From Anoplopoma fimbria (lineage: Eukaryota; Chordata; Actinopteri; Perciformes; Anoplopomatidae), in NCBI RefSeq assembly GCF_027596085.1, contig NC_072464.1, forward strand, positions 12,094,124 to 12,158,123: 64,000 nucleotides of DNA, read 5' to 3'. The position numbers were made by a program, and so were the translations under genes. The notes under the pieces were generated by a model that was given only the letters and a program-made list of their open reading frames with translations, made no database searches and was not told where the DNA came from. This document shows, piece after piece, positions 36,001 through 41,517 of this stretch (the stretch's first letter is position 1; every line of letters begins with the position of its first letter).

Positions 36001-36311
36001 TCTGCTGGGTTACTCAGTCACCATCCCCTCAGAGTCTGAAAACATCCACAAGGACTACGTCTTCAAACTGCATTTTAAGTCCCACGTCTACTATTTCAGA
36101 TCGGAGAGCGAATACACTTTTGAGAGGTACAGTGTCATCATTCAGATGCACAATTACTAAATGTTTTTTCTAGTTTTGTTGAGTCCTGGTGATCAGAGGG
36201 CTGATAAAAACGTTTTCTCTGCCCCGCAGGTGGATGGAGGTCATTCGCAGTGCCACAGTCCCCTCCAGCAGCGCTCGTGTCCTGAACAGCAAAGAGTCCC
36301 ATCCTCACTGA
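13392..36311 (+). CDS. farp1: FERM, RhoGEF and PH domain protein 1 (FARP1/CDEP), 25 exons, 5' end missing
   Basis: Span of the gene; exons are listed separately. The joined exons total 2949 nt, one frame of 982 codons plus stop. Counting from the first residue seen, FERM covers about 1-290, the FA region about 290-340, a Ser/Pro-rich linker 340-471, DH 472-696, PH1 697-814, the inter-PH linker 815-869 and PH2 870-965. Family knowledge: FARP1 is a membrane-associated GEF for Rac/Rho-type GTPases that acts at synapses and in dendrite growth downstream of class A plexins and SynCAM. The motifs [26 protein letters not shown] and [12 protein letters not shown] fit FARP1. I prefer FARP1 to FARP2 because of the linker block ending [10 protein letters not shown], the C-terminus ending NSKESHPH, and the dock9 neighbour. 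Human FARP1 is about 1045 residues, so about 55-60 N-terminal residues are missing. I found no exon for them in 1-13391. Confidence 0.9.
13613..13655 (+). CDS. farp1: farp1 coding exon 2 (FERM F1/F2 junction)
   Basis: A 43-nt exon encoding [14 protein letters not shown] plus one base, too short for a simple ORF scan. It has acceptor CACACAG and donor GTAAGT. It enters in phase 0 and leaves in phase 1. Confidence 0.92.
13656..14051. other. farp1 intron, nothing recognised
   Basis: AT-rich intron without repeats or motifs that I recognise. Confidence 0.8.
14052..14130 (+). CDS. farp1: farp1 coding exon 3 (FERM)
   Basis: Encodes [20 protein letters not shown] followed by LLEELTR once the split codons at each end are joined. 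The KFFPPDH motif is typical of the FERM F1-F2 boundary. It enters in phase 1 and leaves in phase 2, with donor TAG|GTGAGC. Confidence 0.93.
14131..15096. other. farp1 intron, nothing recognised
   Basis: No coding signal or recognised repeat. The frame at 14621-14860 is hydrophobic by AT-rich composition only. Confidence 0.75.
15097..15194 (+). CDS. farp1: farp1 coding exon 4 (FERM F2 lobe)
   Basis: Encodes [20 protein letters not shown] and then [12 protein letters not shown], the first helices of the FERM F2 (acyl-CoA-binding-protein-like) lobe. The acceptor is GTCCAG and the donor CAGT|GTAAGT. Confidence 0.93.
15195..16147. other. farp1 intron, nothing recognised
   Basis: No coding signal. 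Sequence near 15725-16040 reads like an old degraded repeat that I cannot name. Confidence 0.6.
16148..16262 (+). CDS. farp1: farp1 coding exon 5 (FERM F2 lobe)
   Basis: Encodes [20 protein letters not shown], then [19 protein letters not shown]. The SEIGDF motif is diagnostic of the FARP/FRMD7 group of FERM domains. It enters in phase 1 and leaves in phase 2. Confidence 0.92.
16263..18057. other. farp1 intron with an inverted-repeat element
   Basis: Holds the inverted repeat pair at 17630/17774. No exon is expected, because exons 5 and 6 join in frame. Otherwise unremarkable. Confidence 0.7.
17630..17791. mobile_element. possible small MITE/fold-back, 18-bp perfect terminal inverted repeats
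   Basis: TGGGCACTGTAGTTTATT (17630-17647) is the exact reverse complement of 17774-17791. The 162-bp span has no coding content, consistent with a non-autonomous element. No target-site duplication was identified. Confidence 0.45.
18058..18205 (+). CDS. farp1: farp1 coding exon 6 (FERM F2/F3 lobes)
   Basis: Encodes [40 protein letters not shown] and the start of the PH-like F3 lobe. It is the best conserved part of the domain. Phase is 2 in and 0 out, with donor CAG|GTCAGT. Confidence 0.95.
18404..18499 (+). CDS. farp1: farp1 coding exon 7 (FERM F3 lobe)
   Basis: 32 residues beginning [20 protein letters not shown]. The INAFNW and [16 protein letters not shown] stretches are F3 beta strands conserved across FARP proteins. 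Both ends are phase 0. Confidence 0.95.
18579..18742 (+). CDS. farp1: farp1 coding exon 8 (end of FERM F3)
   Basis: Encodes [20 protein letters not shown], then [20 protein letters not shown] and [14 protein letters not shown]. The [11 protein letters not shown] helix closes the F3 lobe. PKPKPKP is the hinge into the FA region. Confidence 0.95.
18871..18939 (+). CDS. farp1: farp1 coding exon 9 (FA region)
   Basis: Encodes [20 protein letters not shown] followed by PFER. The [11 protein letters not shown] block is the FERM-adjacent motif, which in related proteins is a site of phosphoregulation. Phase is 2 in and 2 out. Confidence 0.94.
19026..19119 (+). CDS. farp1: farp1 coding exon 10 (post-FA linker, with internal 18-bp duplication)
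   Basis: Encodes [20 protein letters not shown], then [11 protein letters not shown], after the split R codon. The hexapeptide unit [12 protein letters not shown] is a tandem in-frame 18-bp duplication: the 15-mer beginning at 19032 recurs at 19050. The donor is GAA|GTGAGT, phase 0. Confidence 0.88.
19338..19375. repeat. perfect inverted repeat, 14-bp arms, 10-nt loop
   Basis: TTGCATCCTGTACA (19338-19351) pairs exactly with 19362-19375. It lies in the farp1 intron between exons 10 and 11. Confidence 0.9.
19615..19765. repeat. short dispersed repeat ('CAATTCAATTCAATTTT' family)
   Basis: Begins ACAATTCAATTCAATTTTCC and runs through CTGTACAGCATAAGACATCA, TCTGTCCTTGGACCCTAACA and AGGAAAAACTC. 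I recognise it as a very common fish interspersed repeat, from memory. Confidence 0.65.
19780..20000. repeat. fragment of a second dispersed repeat ('GCACATTACC' family)
   Basis: TTTATTGGCACATTACCCCC, ACGAACTGTCGATCAGC resembles the copy near 33060 (GCACATTACCGCCACCAGCTG). It sits just before the exon 11 acceptor. Confidence 0.45.
20066..20279 (+). CDS. farp1: farp1 coding exon 11 in its internal form (Ser/Pro-rich linker)
   Basis: Begins [20 protein letters not shown] in phase 0. I place the donor at ACAG|GTCCAG because it leaves phase 1 and makes the junction [13 protein letters not shown], which lines up with the FARP1 linker as I remember it. The donor hexamer is weak. Another phase-1 donor is at 20346 (TAG|GTAGTG). 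A better-looking GTGAGT at 20129 is in phase 0 and would break the frame at the next exon. The 3' boundary is inferred. Confidence 0.7.
20066..21235 (+). CDS. farp1: farp1 alternative terminal exon: FERM-only isoform tail, 389 residues
   Basis: If the donor at 20280 is not used, the frame of exon 11 stays open for 318 more codons to a TAG at 21233-21235. The product would be FERM-FA plus a 389-residue tail with no DH or PH domains. The tail is Ser-rich and looks disordered. Two blocks look constrained: a helix-like [17 protein letters not shown] (about 20881-20931) and an acidic end from about 21160, with [19 protein letters not shown] and last residues QVFNC. FRMD7, a paralogue of FARP1/2, has the same FERM-FA-only layout. 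I do not recognise the tail. An open frame this long in what should be intron argues that it is coding. Confidence 0.75.
   Translation, partial: SGAPADRVDSPSRRHWKESVLVSAEDPSASRTTRASPSHQRNGHEDRTGSVSRTEETRGSTRQTHPEHLSTGPASQLAKGSRSSTPFTECSNVGSEYNQAIRLNHREQPMLHCGSGSRNINGPLQDQFLGRAKYRESPSSSKQSLNTSLGLDESLRQSYQKFDQTLVQSAVVNLSSHYRETHSSSLLTAPHMGSRSGATSPAMDNHQPSSRSYAEHNGFSSAPPDCEDSRYSSVPSRSPRSQKLHKVRHNPETDPYQGPSSPGPESTPVLSRVERMAALERRMVANGLSVAGRSRPSQGLKRLGQAGVTHVGPVHMNDCSTTSGSESSESEMENNSSPVMVGNPVEANSTSTIPRNKFSFGSLQLDEEADEDGYHVTFSDEEGGQVFNC
21890..21929. repeat. perfect hairpin, 18-bp arms, 4-nt loop
   Basis: The arm 21890-21907 (CCAATAAATGTCTACAAA) is the exact reverse complement of 21912-21929; the loop is TTAC. 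The left arm contains an AATAAA polyadenylation hexamer, so in RNA the signal would be base-paired. Confidence 0.9.
22752..22757 (+). terminator. farp1: candidate poly(A) signal for the farp1 short transcript
   Basis: AATAAA followed about 30 nt later by a TG-rich run (around 22783-22797), the usual downstream element. Confidence 0.4.
22776..25092. other. farp1 intron downstream of the alternative terminal exon
   Basis: No further exon is required here. Contains the repeat at 24712-25005; the rest shows nothing I recognise. Confidence 0.6.
24712..25005 (+). repeat. dispersed repeat, 'ATTAATCxATTAAT' family, forward copy
   Basis: CAACTAACAGTTTTCGTTAT, CAATTAATCTGCTGATTAAT, TTTTGTCCAACCAATGAGCC, CAAAAACCAAAGATATTAAT: the typical order of this fish family, as I remember it. 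Confidence 0.65.
25093..25280 (+). CDS. farp1: farp1 coding exon 12 (linker before the DH domain)
   Basis: Starts with two bases completing the phase-1 codon, then [17 protein letters not shown] and onwards to [17 protein letters not shown] and [10 protein letters not shown]. The SPHLS, SPL.SPLL and TDDEDE blocks match the FARP1 linker in content and order. The acceptor is a good CCCATGCAG after a pyrimidine tract; the donor is AAG|GTTTGT. Confidence 0.9.
25586..25675 (+). CDS. farp1: farp1 coding exon 13 (DH domain start)
   Basis: Encodes [20 protein letters not shown] then [21 protein letters not shown] is conserved region 1 of Dbl-homology domains, which forms part of the GTPase-binding surface. 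Phase is 0 in and 0 out. Confidence 0.95.
25676..27350. other. farp1 intron, nothing recognised
   Basis: Exons 13 and 14 join in frame without an insert. No repeat family recognised. Confidence 0.7.
27351..27484 (+). CDS. farp1: farp1 coding exon 14 (DH domain)
   Basis: Encodes [20 protein letters not shown], then [20 protein letters not shown] and [13 protein letters not shown] and [12 protein letters not shown] are DH-domain helices typical of FARP proteins. Confidence 0.95.
27485..28501. other. farp1 intron with CA microsatellite and small fold-back
   Basis: Holds the CA array at 27759 and an 11-bp inverted repeat CTTTCAGCTTT at 27961-27988 with a 6-nt loop. Nothing else recognised. Confidence 0.7.
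27759..27850. repeat. (CA)n microsatellite, about 90 bp
   Basis: Perfect CA units, with one CG variant near the 3' end. Confidence 0.97.
28502..28583 (+). CDS. farp1: farp1 coding exon 15 (DH domain)
   Basis: Encodes [20 protein letters not shown], then KNLQGLK. The RIGDIMLKN motif belongs to the DH core. Phase is 2 in and 0 out. Confidence 0.94.
28668..28905 (+). CDS. farp1: farp1 coding exon 16 (DH domain, conserved region 3)
   Basis: A 79-codon exon. It contains [20 protein letters not shown] and then [19 protein letters not shown]. The long LNxFxLRPLHRLxHYKxxLERL helix is conserved region 3 of Dbl GEFs and carries most of the GTPase contacts. It leaves in phase 1. Confidence 0.96.
29016..29146 (+). 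CDS. farp1: farp1 coding exon 17 (end of DH domain)
   Basis: Encodes [20 protein letters not shown], then [20 protein letters not shown] and VPGR. [16 protein letters not shown] links the last DH helix to PH1. Confidence 0.95.
29260..29328 (+). CDS. farp1: farp1 coding exon 18 (PH1)
   Basis: 23 residues beginning [20 protein letters not shown], the first two strands of the first pleckstrin domain. Both ends are phase 0. Confidence 0.95.
29329..29763. other. farp1 intron, nothing recognised
   Basis: No repeat or coding signal; open frames here are chance extensions of exon 18. Confidence 0.7.
29764..29853 (+). CDS. farp1: farp1 coding exon 19 (PH1)
   Basis: 30 residues, [20 protein letters not shown] then [10 protein letters not shown]. 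The acceptor is ACATAG and the donor ACA|GTAAGT. Confidence 0.95.
29979..30070. repeat. (CA)n microsatellite, about 90 bp
   Basis: Nearly perfect CA units within the 358-bp intron between exons 19 and 20. It ends about 140 nt before the exon 20 acceptor. Confidence 0.97.
30212..30294 (+). CDS. farp1: farp1 coding exon 20 (PH1)
   Basis: Encodes [20 protein letters not shown], then QSVVVAAR/S across the junction. [18 protein letters not shown] is a FARP PH1 signature. Confidence 0.95.
30295..31346. other. farp1 intron, nothing recognised
   Basis: AT-rich; no repeat family or exon recognised. Confidence 0.7.
31347..31459 (+). CDS. farp1: farp1 coding exon 21 (PH1 C-terminal helix)
   Basis: Encodes [20 protein letters not shown], then [18 protein letters not shown] plus one base. 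[10 protein letters not shown] is the C-terminal helix of PH1. It leaves in phase 1 at a strong ATCA|GTAAGT donor, and both alternative next exons (31683 and 33808) accept phase 1. Confidence 0.93.
31683..31846 (+). CDS. farp1: farp1 coding exon 22A (inter-PH linker, standard form)
   Basis: Acceptor TTTCCCAG|AATGCC, phase 1, giving [17 protein letters not shown] across the junction. This parallels the mammalian linker. It continues to [20 protein letters not shown] and ends DFSIAVE at GAG|GTACCG, phase 0. An AG at 31620 looks like an acceptor, but using it shifts the frame and gives an early stop. The segment joins PH1 to PH2, which in FARP structures fold back on the DH domain and block it. 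Confidence 0.88.
32417..32768. mobile_element. MITE-like element with 14-bp terminal inverted repeats
   Basis: TGTGTAGGATTTAG (32417-32430) and CTAAATCCTACACA (32755-32768) are exact inverted copies bounding about 352 bp. The inner start GTGGCATCTAGTG and AGGTTGCAG match a fish repeat family I know by sight. It has no coding capacity and lies between exons 22A and 22B. Confidence 0.7.
33030..33270. repeat. dispersed repeat fragment ('GCACATTACC' family)
   Basis: TTGGTGCATTGCTAAG and GCACATTACCGCCACCAGCT, similar to the copy near 19830. Confidence 0.5.
33808..33944 (+). CDS. farp1: farp1 candidate coding exon 22B (alternative inter-PH linker)
   Basis: Preceded by a long pyrimidine tract (about 33750-33780) and acceptor GGTAG; ends at a good GAG|GTAAAG donor. 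It encodes K, then [40 protein letters not shown] and CRSLE. Entry phase (1) and exit phase (0) match exon 22A, and both join exons 21 and 23. Its last 19 residues ([19 protein letters not shown]) align without gaps to the end of 22A ([19 protein letters not shown]), sharing C, W, R, two S and the final E. Joining 22A to 22B would shift the frame. I infer an exon duplication used mutually exclusively. Confidence 0.7.
34340..34490. repeat. dispersed repeat fragment ('AGTATG' rich)
   Basis: CATTCCAATACCCAAACTAA, ACATACTATTTAGGGTTCC, then AGTATGTCTCAATACATAGT and ATGTCAAATGCAGTATGCCA. The recurring AGTATG words and CAATAC pairs look like a known fish family, possibly with inverted ends. Confidence 0.45.
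35099..35206 (+). CDS. farp1: farp1 coding exon 23 (PH2 start)
   Basis: 36 residues, [20 protein letters not shown] then [16 protein letters not shown]. This is the start of the second PH domain. Both ends are phase 0. Confidence 0.95.
35207..35974. other. farp1 intron with a repeat fragment
   Basis: About 35750-35822 ends TACTAAGTAAAGGATACTTC, TTCCACCACT. Read in reverse this is the start of the family copied at 46205. Otherwise unremarkable. Confidence 0.6.
35975..36126 (+). CDS. farp1: farp1 coding exon 24 (PH2)
   Basis: Encodes [40 protein letters not shown] and [11 protein letters not shown]. [26 protein letters not shown] is the PH2 core. Confidence 0.95.
36230..36311 (+). CDS. farp1: farp1 coding exon 25 (C-terminus and stop)
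   Basis: Encodes [20 protein letters not shown] and KESHPH before TGA at 36309-36311. WMEVIRSAT ends the PH2 helix. Confidence 0.94.
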
Positions 36312-37480
36312 GTTGGCTCATCTTGTTTCCACACACCCGTCTCCTTCAGGTGGCATCAGCCCTTCCTGTCCCCCCCAAGACTCTTAGCTTTTCTTTTCTA
36401 CACATATCTGGGACATTTGTACATGTGTCCATGCACATTTGGTGCTTTTTAATGCTTTAATGGTGACATGTCCGCTGGTTTAGACTGCATCAGAGACTGC
36501 ATTTTTTGGCATTTTTACTCTCAACTCTGAAACCTCTTTTTAAGGATGTCATTTTATACTGTTTTCTAATGGTCTGAACTACTTCCTATCTTTCTGGTTT
36601 ATCATTTTGTCATTGGTTGTTTTTACAGCAGGAACATGTTGATATAAATATTCAGAAATCTTTCTTAGATGGTTAAACTATCACTGCATTGTCATTATGG
36701 TTTTTGTCTACTTTTTCATCTTATTGAAAACTGCTGCTTTGAAAATGTCCTGCAACTTCAGTGCCAAACTGGTTTATATCAATGTCCTGGACTTTTAACA
36801 TTTTTGTTACATTGGGGATAAGGAGTGTCTCCTTATAATGAAAACCATGACATTTAAAACATTTTTAAAACATGCCACCCTTTAACTGTCAATGCTCTGA
36901 TCACACCTTGCCCAGCACAATGTTTTCTTGTTAAAAACACAAGTGATGAAAATATGAAAAATATTTTGTTGTATTATTGACATGACCCTAGGATTGATCA
37001 CAATCTGGCCAGGGGTAGCTGCCATCACAGATTAATGCCATTTCAATTAAAATAAATATTCTATTTGCTGATCTTTGTTATATGAATATGTCTCAGACGG
37101 TTTAACTTTTTTTTTTATTAACTAAAGTTCCCCTTGAGCTGTATGAGAAAGTGTGAGACTTGTTCACAATCATGGTATTATGAAGGTGGGTGTCATTGAA
37201 AGCTTTAAAGATAATGTGTAAAAAAAAAATTGAAACTTTCAGTTCCAAGCGCCGTTGCCCTCACTGAACTAGGCTGCCTCTTGTATACAGACACCAGATC
37301 TTTTTATGGGTCTAAATGAATGGAAATATGCATTTGACAGGGTTTTGCAGTGAAGCAAGTGAAATGGAAAACTTCAGATCTGCTTACAATTGCAGCTGTT
37401 TTCTTTCTTCTTTCAGACGACAGAGAGCTCTTTGGAAATGAAAGCAATAAATAAATGCTTATTCAAACTTAGATTTGTGT
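36312..37480 (+). other. farp1: farp1 3' UTR (end approximate)
   Basis: AATAAA hexamers lie at 37051 and, overlapping each other, at 37446 and 37450. The last pair is followed by a TGTGTTATTTGTGTTTT run, a good downstream element, so I place the main 3' end near 37475. No long frame is present. Confidence 0.55.
37446..37455 (+). terminator. farp1: farp1 main poly(A) signal (overlapping AATAAA pair)
   Basis: AATAAATAAA contains two overlapping hexamers followed by a TG/T-rich element at about 37470-37490. Confidence 0.55.
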
Positions 37481-38400
37481 TATTTGTGTTTTCAATCAAG
37501 GTCAAGAGTGATGTTTTCTATAGGGGAAAATATCAGTGCATGCACAGCAGGGCAGCTTATCAGTGTGTTTACAGCTGTGACCTATAGATGGCGTCATCGA
37601 ATAAGACTTTCAGTTCATTCAAGTCAGAACCATAGTGCCTGTAAATGTAAAATGTAAATGTCACATTCTCTACATTAATGTATAGTAAATACATCAATAG
37701 AAAGCATTGTTTTGTTCTGCGCAGCAACTGTACTCTTTCCAAAATATTTCATATCATTTAAAATTTCTTCTAAATTTAGCTCTGTTTGACAATAGAGAGG
37801 CCAGTGCATGTGCCACTGTGCAGAAACAGTGATAGAAAAAATGATATCAGTTTACCAATATCTTACTAGATCACATAGATATTAGCAGTATGTGGCCAGC
37901 ACTGCTTGTGTAAACACTTTTTTCAGTTTCATTTTGAGAGTCATTTTCTGCCCCTATTCGAAGACAAAATGTGAGAAATATTAAGATATTGTTGACAAAC
38001 AGTGATATAAATATCGTGCATGAAACGAAGCAATACAATTGTGTGTTTTAGGTTCAACACCCTTTCACTAAATGAATCTCCAGATATCTGAGTGTCCATA
38101 GAAATTGTTATAATTGAAATATTTTCCCCATCTAATATCAGGAAGGTATGTGCCATAGCAATCTTAACTTAACATGCAAGAAAAGAGCTACATAGTGAGT
38201 CTAATCTGATCTCTTGTTATAAGTGTGAGGGAACCAGCATGAAACTCGACTTTTATCTGCTTATTCGAGGTAATCCTTATATATAGAAACATGTAGTAAC
38301 ACTTTGGGAACATGCTCCCCAGAGTTGTGATTGTTTGTGGAGGTGGGAAAATATTGGTTCAGGTATTAAGTCTGTTGAAGAGCTTGCAGTCCAAAGTCCA
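37480..38400. other. farp1-dock9 spacer, nothing recognised
   Basis: About 0.9 kb of AT-rich sequence between the likely farp1 3' end and the CpG-rich dock9 start. Confidence 0.6.
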
Positions 38401-38801
38401 GACCCAGCAGCTCACACACAGCCGGGAGTGGGCCGGCCTTTAAACCGGTAAGGGGCGGAGTGTGCCGAGGAGGCAACCAGATCATACACCTCCTGTCTGC
38501 CGATGGACGGCCAATGAGACACTTCTCAAGAGGATTCTCTATTATGACAACAATAAATCCGATGGAAGAAGACACAGCGCCGGGATGACTTTTAAAGAGA
38601 TCGAGAAGTATAAGATCGAGAAGTGAAGGGAGTGAATCAGCAAACCACACCACACCACAACATGACCCAGCTTCAAACTCGTGGTGTTCACTAGCACGGG
38701 GGGGATCGGAGAAACGGATAGACCGATGATGGTTTTCCTCTAAACCCTCACCCGTATAACTTGTGGATTGAACGGTCATTGATGCGAAGTGGTGCGTAAC
38801 G
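38400..38801 (+). promoter_or_regulatory. dock9: dock9 promoter/5' UTR, CpG-rich
   Basis: CpG and GC content rise compared with the flanks and peak across the first exon (about 38780-38880), as in a CpG-island promoter. No clear TATA box is placed. Two very short upstream ORFs precede the start: 38726-38743, and 38782-38799, whose TAA ends 2 nt before the main ATG. The main ATG has A at -3 (a good context); the nearer upstream ATG has T at -3. Confidence 0.5.
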
Positions 38802-38918
38802 ATGTCTGCCGCAGCGCACCCGGAGACCAGGAGGTTTACGCGCGGTCTGGGTAAACCTGGCACCGCGGCTGAACTCAGGCAAAGTGTCTCTGAGGTGGTG
38901 AGGACGTCCGTGCTAGTT
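38802..38918 (+). CDS. dock9: dock9 (zizimin-1) first coding exon, classical N-terminus
   Basis: Encodes [20 protein letters not shown], then [19 protein letters not shown], ending at GTT|GTAAGT in phase 0. The block [20 protein letters not shown] followed by SVSEVVRxSVL is the N-terminus of DOCK9 as I remember it. DOCK11 shares the [14 protein letters not shown] core but has a shorter lead, and DOCK10 is more distant. DOCK9 is a DOCK-D family GEF for Cdc42, with a later PH domain that recruits it to membranes and C-terminal DHR1/DHR2 domains. None of those exons is in the window. Linkage to farp1 supports dock9, since the two are near neighbours in human 13q32. Confidence 0.85.
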
Positions 38919-39062
38919 GTAAGTAGACTACACACCTTAAACCCCCCTCCTCCTCCTCCACCTCCACCTCCACCTTAACGCCAGCGCGATCAGTTTCCTG
39001 ATCAGTTGCCTGGTTAAACCTGAGAAATACCTGCTTTTTACGAATATGTTCAGGGAAAAACT

Positions 39063-39341
39063 CAGCTGACTTTAGATCAGCTGGGTGGGAGAACATGTGG
39101 GCTTTCTGGGATTTGGAGTGAATGAATGTAGGCGTGTGACTTGCAGAGTGATGGGGTGTTTTTTGCACATTATAAGAAGTTCTTGAAACTATCTGTTACT
39201 TGCTGCGTATACAGGACATTTAATGCCTTTGTGCGCATTGATAATTGCCACAACGTTTGTTTAAATCCTTCACTTTCATCCTCATGCAGCTGACTTTAGA
39301 CCAGCTGGGTGGGCGCACGTTTGGACTTTCAGGGTTAGGAA
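39063..39341. repeat. imperfect direct duplication in dock9 intron 1
   Basis: CAGCTGACTTTAGATCAGCT followed by GGGTGGG at 39063 recurs with one mismatch in that stretch at 39287. Weaker similarity continues for about 50 bp. Copies are 224 bp apart. Confidence 0.75.
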
Positions 39342-40200
39342 CTAATGGTCATATTATGAAGTGTGTAGCCTTGACTTACAGCTGTACCAATAGAGAGGGA
39401 TTGAGACTTTACTACCCTATGTACTGTATAACACAATACAACTATCTCTCTTGCTTACATTTTATTGTACATTAACTTCACTTTGTGCACTTGAAATGCC
39501 AGGCTGTTCACTTTCAGAGACACTTGTTTCATTTATTCTAAGTGTCTAGTTTCCTGGAAAGTCTGGACTGAATCAGTGCCTGACCAAGGTGTTTTGTACT
39601 TGGTGTCATTGAAGGCATCGGTTTCATTGAGATGACATAAGCCTCCTCTCAAGGGAAAGCATGTGGCTAAGATGTCATGCTTCAGACACATGTAAAGTGT
39701 CCAGTGACAGTGAGATAATGCTGAATTTGACCGTCCACTTTGGAACATCTGGGCAGCGAGGACCTGCAGTGTAGGCCACCTCCTCAGTATCAGTTTTCCA
39801 CAGAGCTCAGGAAGAAAAAGGAGTCGGCCCCTTTTGTTGCATCCGAGCGTGTTGGGTGTTTGGTGCTACTACTGATTGTTCCAGCTTTCCTGGAAGAAGT
39901 TGCTAGGTAACCGAAACGGACACCATCCAGGCTCTCCGTCAGGGAAATGGAATCCTGAGCCAGGATCCCAGACATCCAACCACACCTTTGTATTATTTAT
40001 TCATTCTCACTCTGGTGCACTGCCAGAGACGCCGGAGGGAGAGGACCAGAAATGTGCATGTTGGGAAATCAACATGTTTAAAGTCGAAATCTTTCATTGG
40101 ACTTTTTTTTTGTGTTATTATAAGCCGGTATGCAGTTATGTGCAGGGGCAGGTTAAGAAATATTTGAATGGTGCAGAGGTAGTACTTTTGTTTCTCTCTT

Positions 40201-40610
40201 AGGTTGTTTTGTATCTCTTTGTAGTATCATTGTGTCTCTTTGTAATTGTTTTGTGTCTCTTTCTGGTCACTTTGTTTCTCTCTGTAGTTGTTTTGTGTCT
40301 CTTTCTGGTCACTTTGTGTTTATTTGTAGTTGTTTTGCATCTCTTTGGAATTTTGCATCTTTTACTGGTCATTTTGCATCTCCTTGTGTTGACTTTGCAT
40401 TGCTTTTTAGTTGTTCTATGCCTAGTTGCACTCACTTTGTATCTCTTTGTAGTTGTTTTGCATTTTTCACGGGTCATTTTGCATCTCTTTGTAGTTCATT
40501 TGTGTCTTTTTGTGTTGAACTTTGCATCTCTTTGTGGTTGTTTTTTCCTCACTTTGTAGTATTTAATGTCTCTTTGTAGTCATTTTGCGTCACTTTGTAG
40601 TTTTTGATTT
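40201..40610. repeat. degenerate 21-bp minisatellite, about 19 units
   Basis: Unit close to TTTTGTGTCTCTTTGTAGTTG, with variants carrying CTTTCTGGTCACTTTG. The 21-bp period equals 7 codons, so both strands stay open: a Leu/Val-rich frame on + and a Lys/Thr-rich frame on -. I judge these frames non-coding. Confidence 0.85.
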
Positions 40611-41485
40611 GAGTCTGTACTTGGTAGGCCTATTCAGTAATCCCTTCATAATACCAATATACCAACCACCTGTTTACCTCTGACTCAGGTTGTGGGTCCC
40701 CAGTCTGACTTCGGGGGGGCCCATGCCATCCCTTGCCATGCCTCTGGCCCTGGAATTGGATATGTGAGCTGTTGAAGTGAACGTATGGCTGTGTTGTTCA
40801 GTTGAGTGGGACAAGAATGTGACTGTACATGAGACCGCTGTCCACGCAACTCATTAATAATTCCTCCATGAAACATGTAAATGCCTCAGCAGGAATATAG
40901 AGGGATCTGTGCCAGGGATATAAAGAGGGGATTGTTGCTGTTATCACCCATTCTGATTGTTGCTTCAGCTTAAAACACACATTTTTCTGCCCTTTTTAAA
41001 CTCCCAGAAACACGTAATTTAGATTATAAAAATACAGTCTTGTACATTATCGCTGGTCAAGGGCACTTAGCTGCGCTCTTCCTTTCCCAACAATTTGTGC
41101 ACGTTCGTGAAGGCACACACTTGCTAAAGCCTCTTTGTTTATTGTTGGAGTGGAGAGCAGACTGACTTGTAATAGGCCAGAGCTATCCCTCTGTTTCTCC
41201 ACGCTTTAGGCATGCTGGGAACACTATCAGCTTCATGATGGCTGTCATCAGCTTTGAGTTTGTTGTGCTGGTGATGAACTTTGATACAACACAGGATGCT
41301 GCCAATCCTAATTGGCTTTTCATGGAATTAAAACCAATTATTGAGTGTGTACAGAGTTTTATAATGCATTTTGTCTGCGTCACTCAACAGCATGTAAATG
41401 TCATTAAGGTATTTGCTGATGGGTAGATAACAAATCAATGGTAGTTGGAAATGTTTAGTTATTGCATATAGTGTATGAAACAGCT

Positions 41486-41517
41486 GGGGGTGGGGCTGGG
41501 TTGGGGGGGGGGGGGGC
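41486..41517. repeat. G-rich tract with quadruplex potential
   Basis: GGGGGTGGGGCTGGGTT followed by 14 G: at least four runs of three or more G with 1-2-nt loops on the + strand. Confidence 0.85.

Noticed and set aside
36161..36460. 99-codon frame across the last farp1 exon
   Set aside because: Wrong frame for exon 25; the correct frame ends at TGA 36309-36311 after a recognisable PH2 end.
38366..38935. 189-codon open frame on the - strand over the dock9 promoter and first exon
   Set aside because: It is antisense to a recognised exon and matches no family I know. GC-rich CpG-island sequence has few stops, so this is probably chance.
40199..40579. 92-116-codon frames on both strands
   Set aside because: Their periodicity is exactly that of the 21-bp minisatellite.
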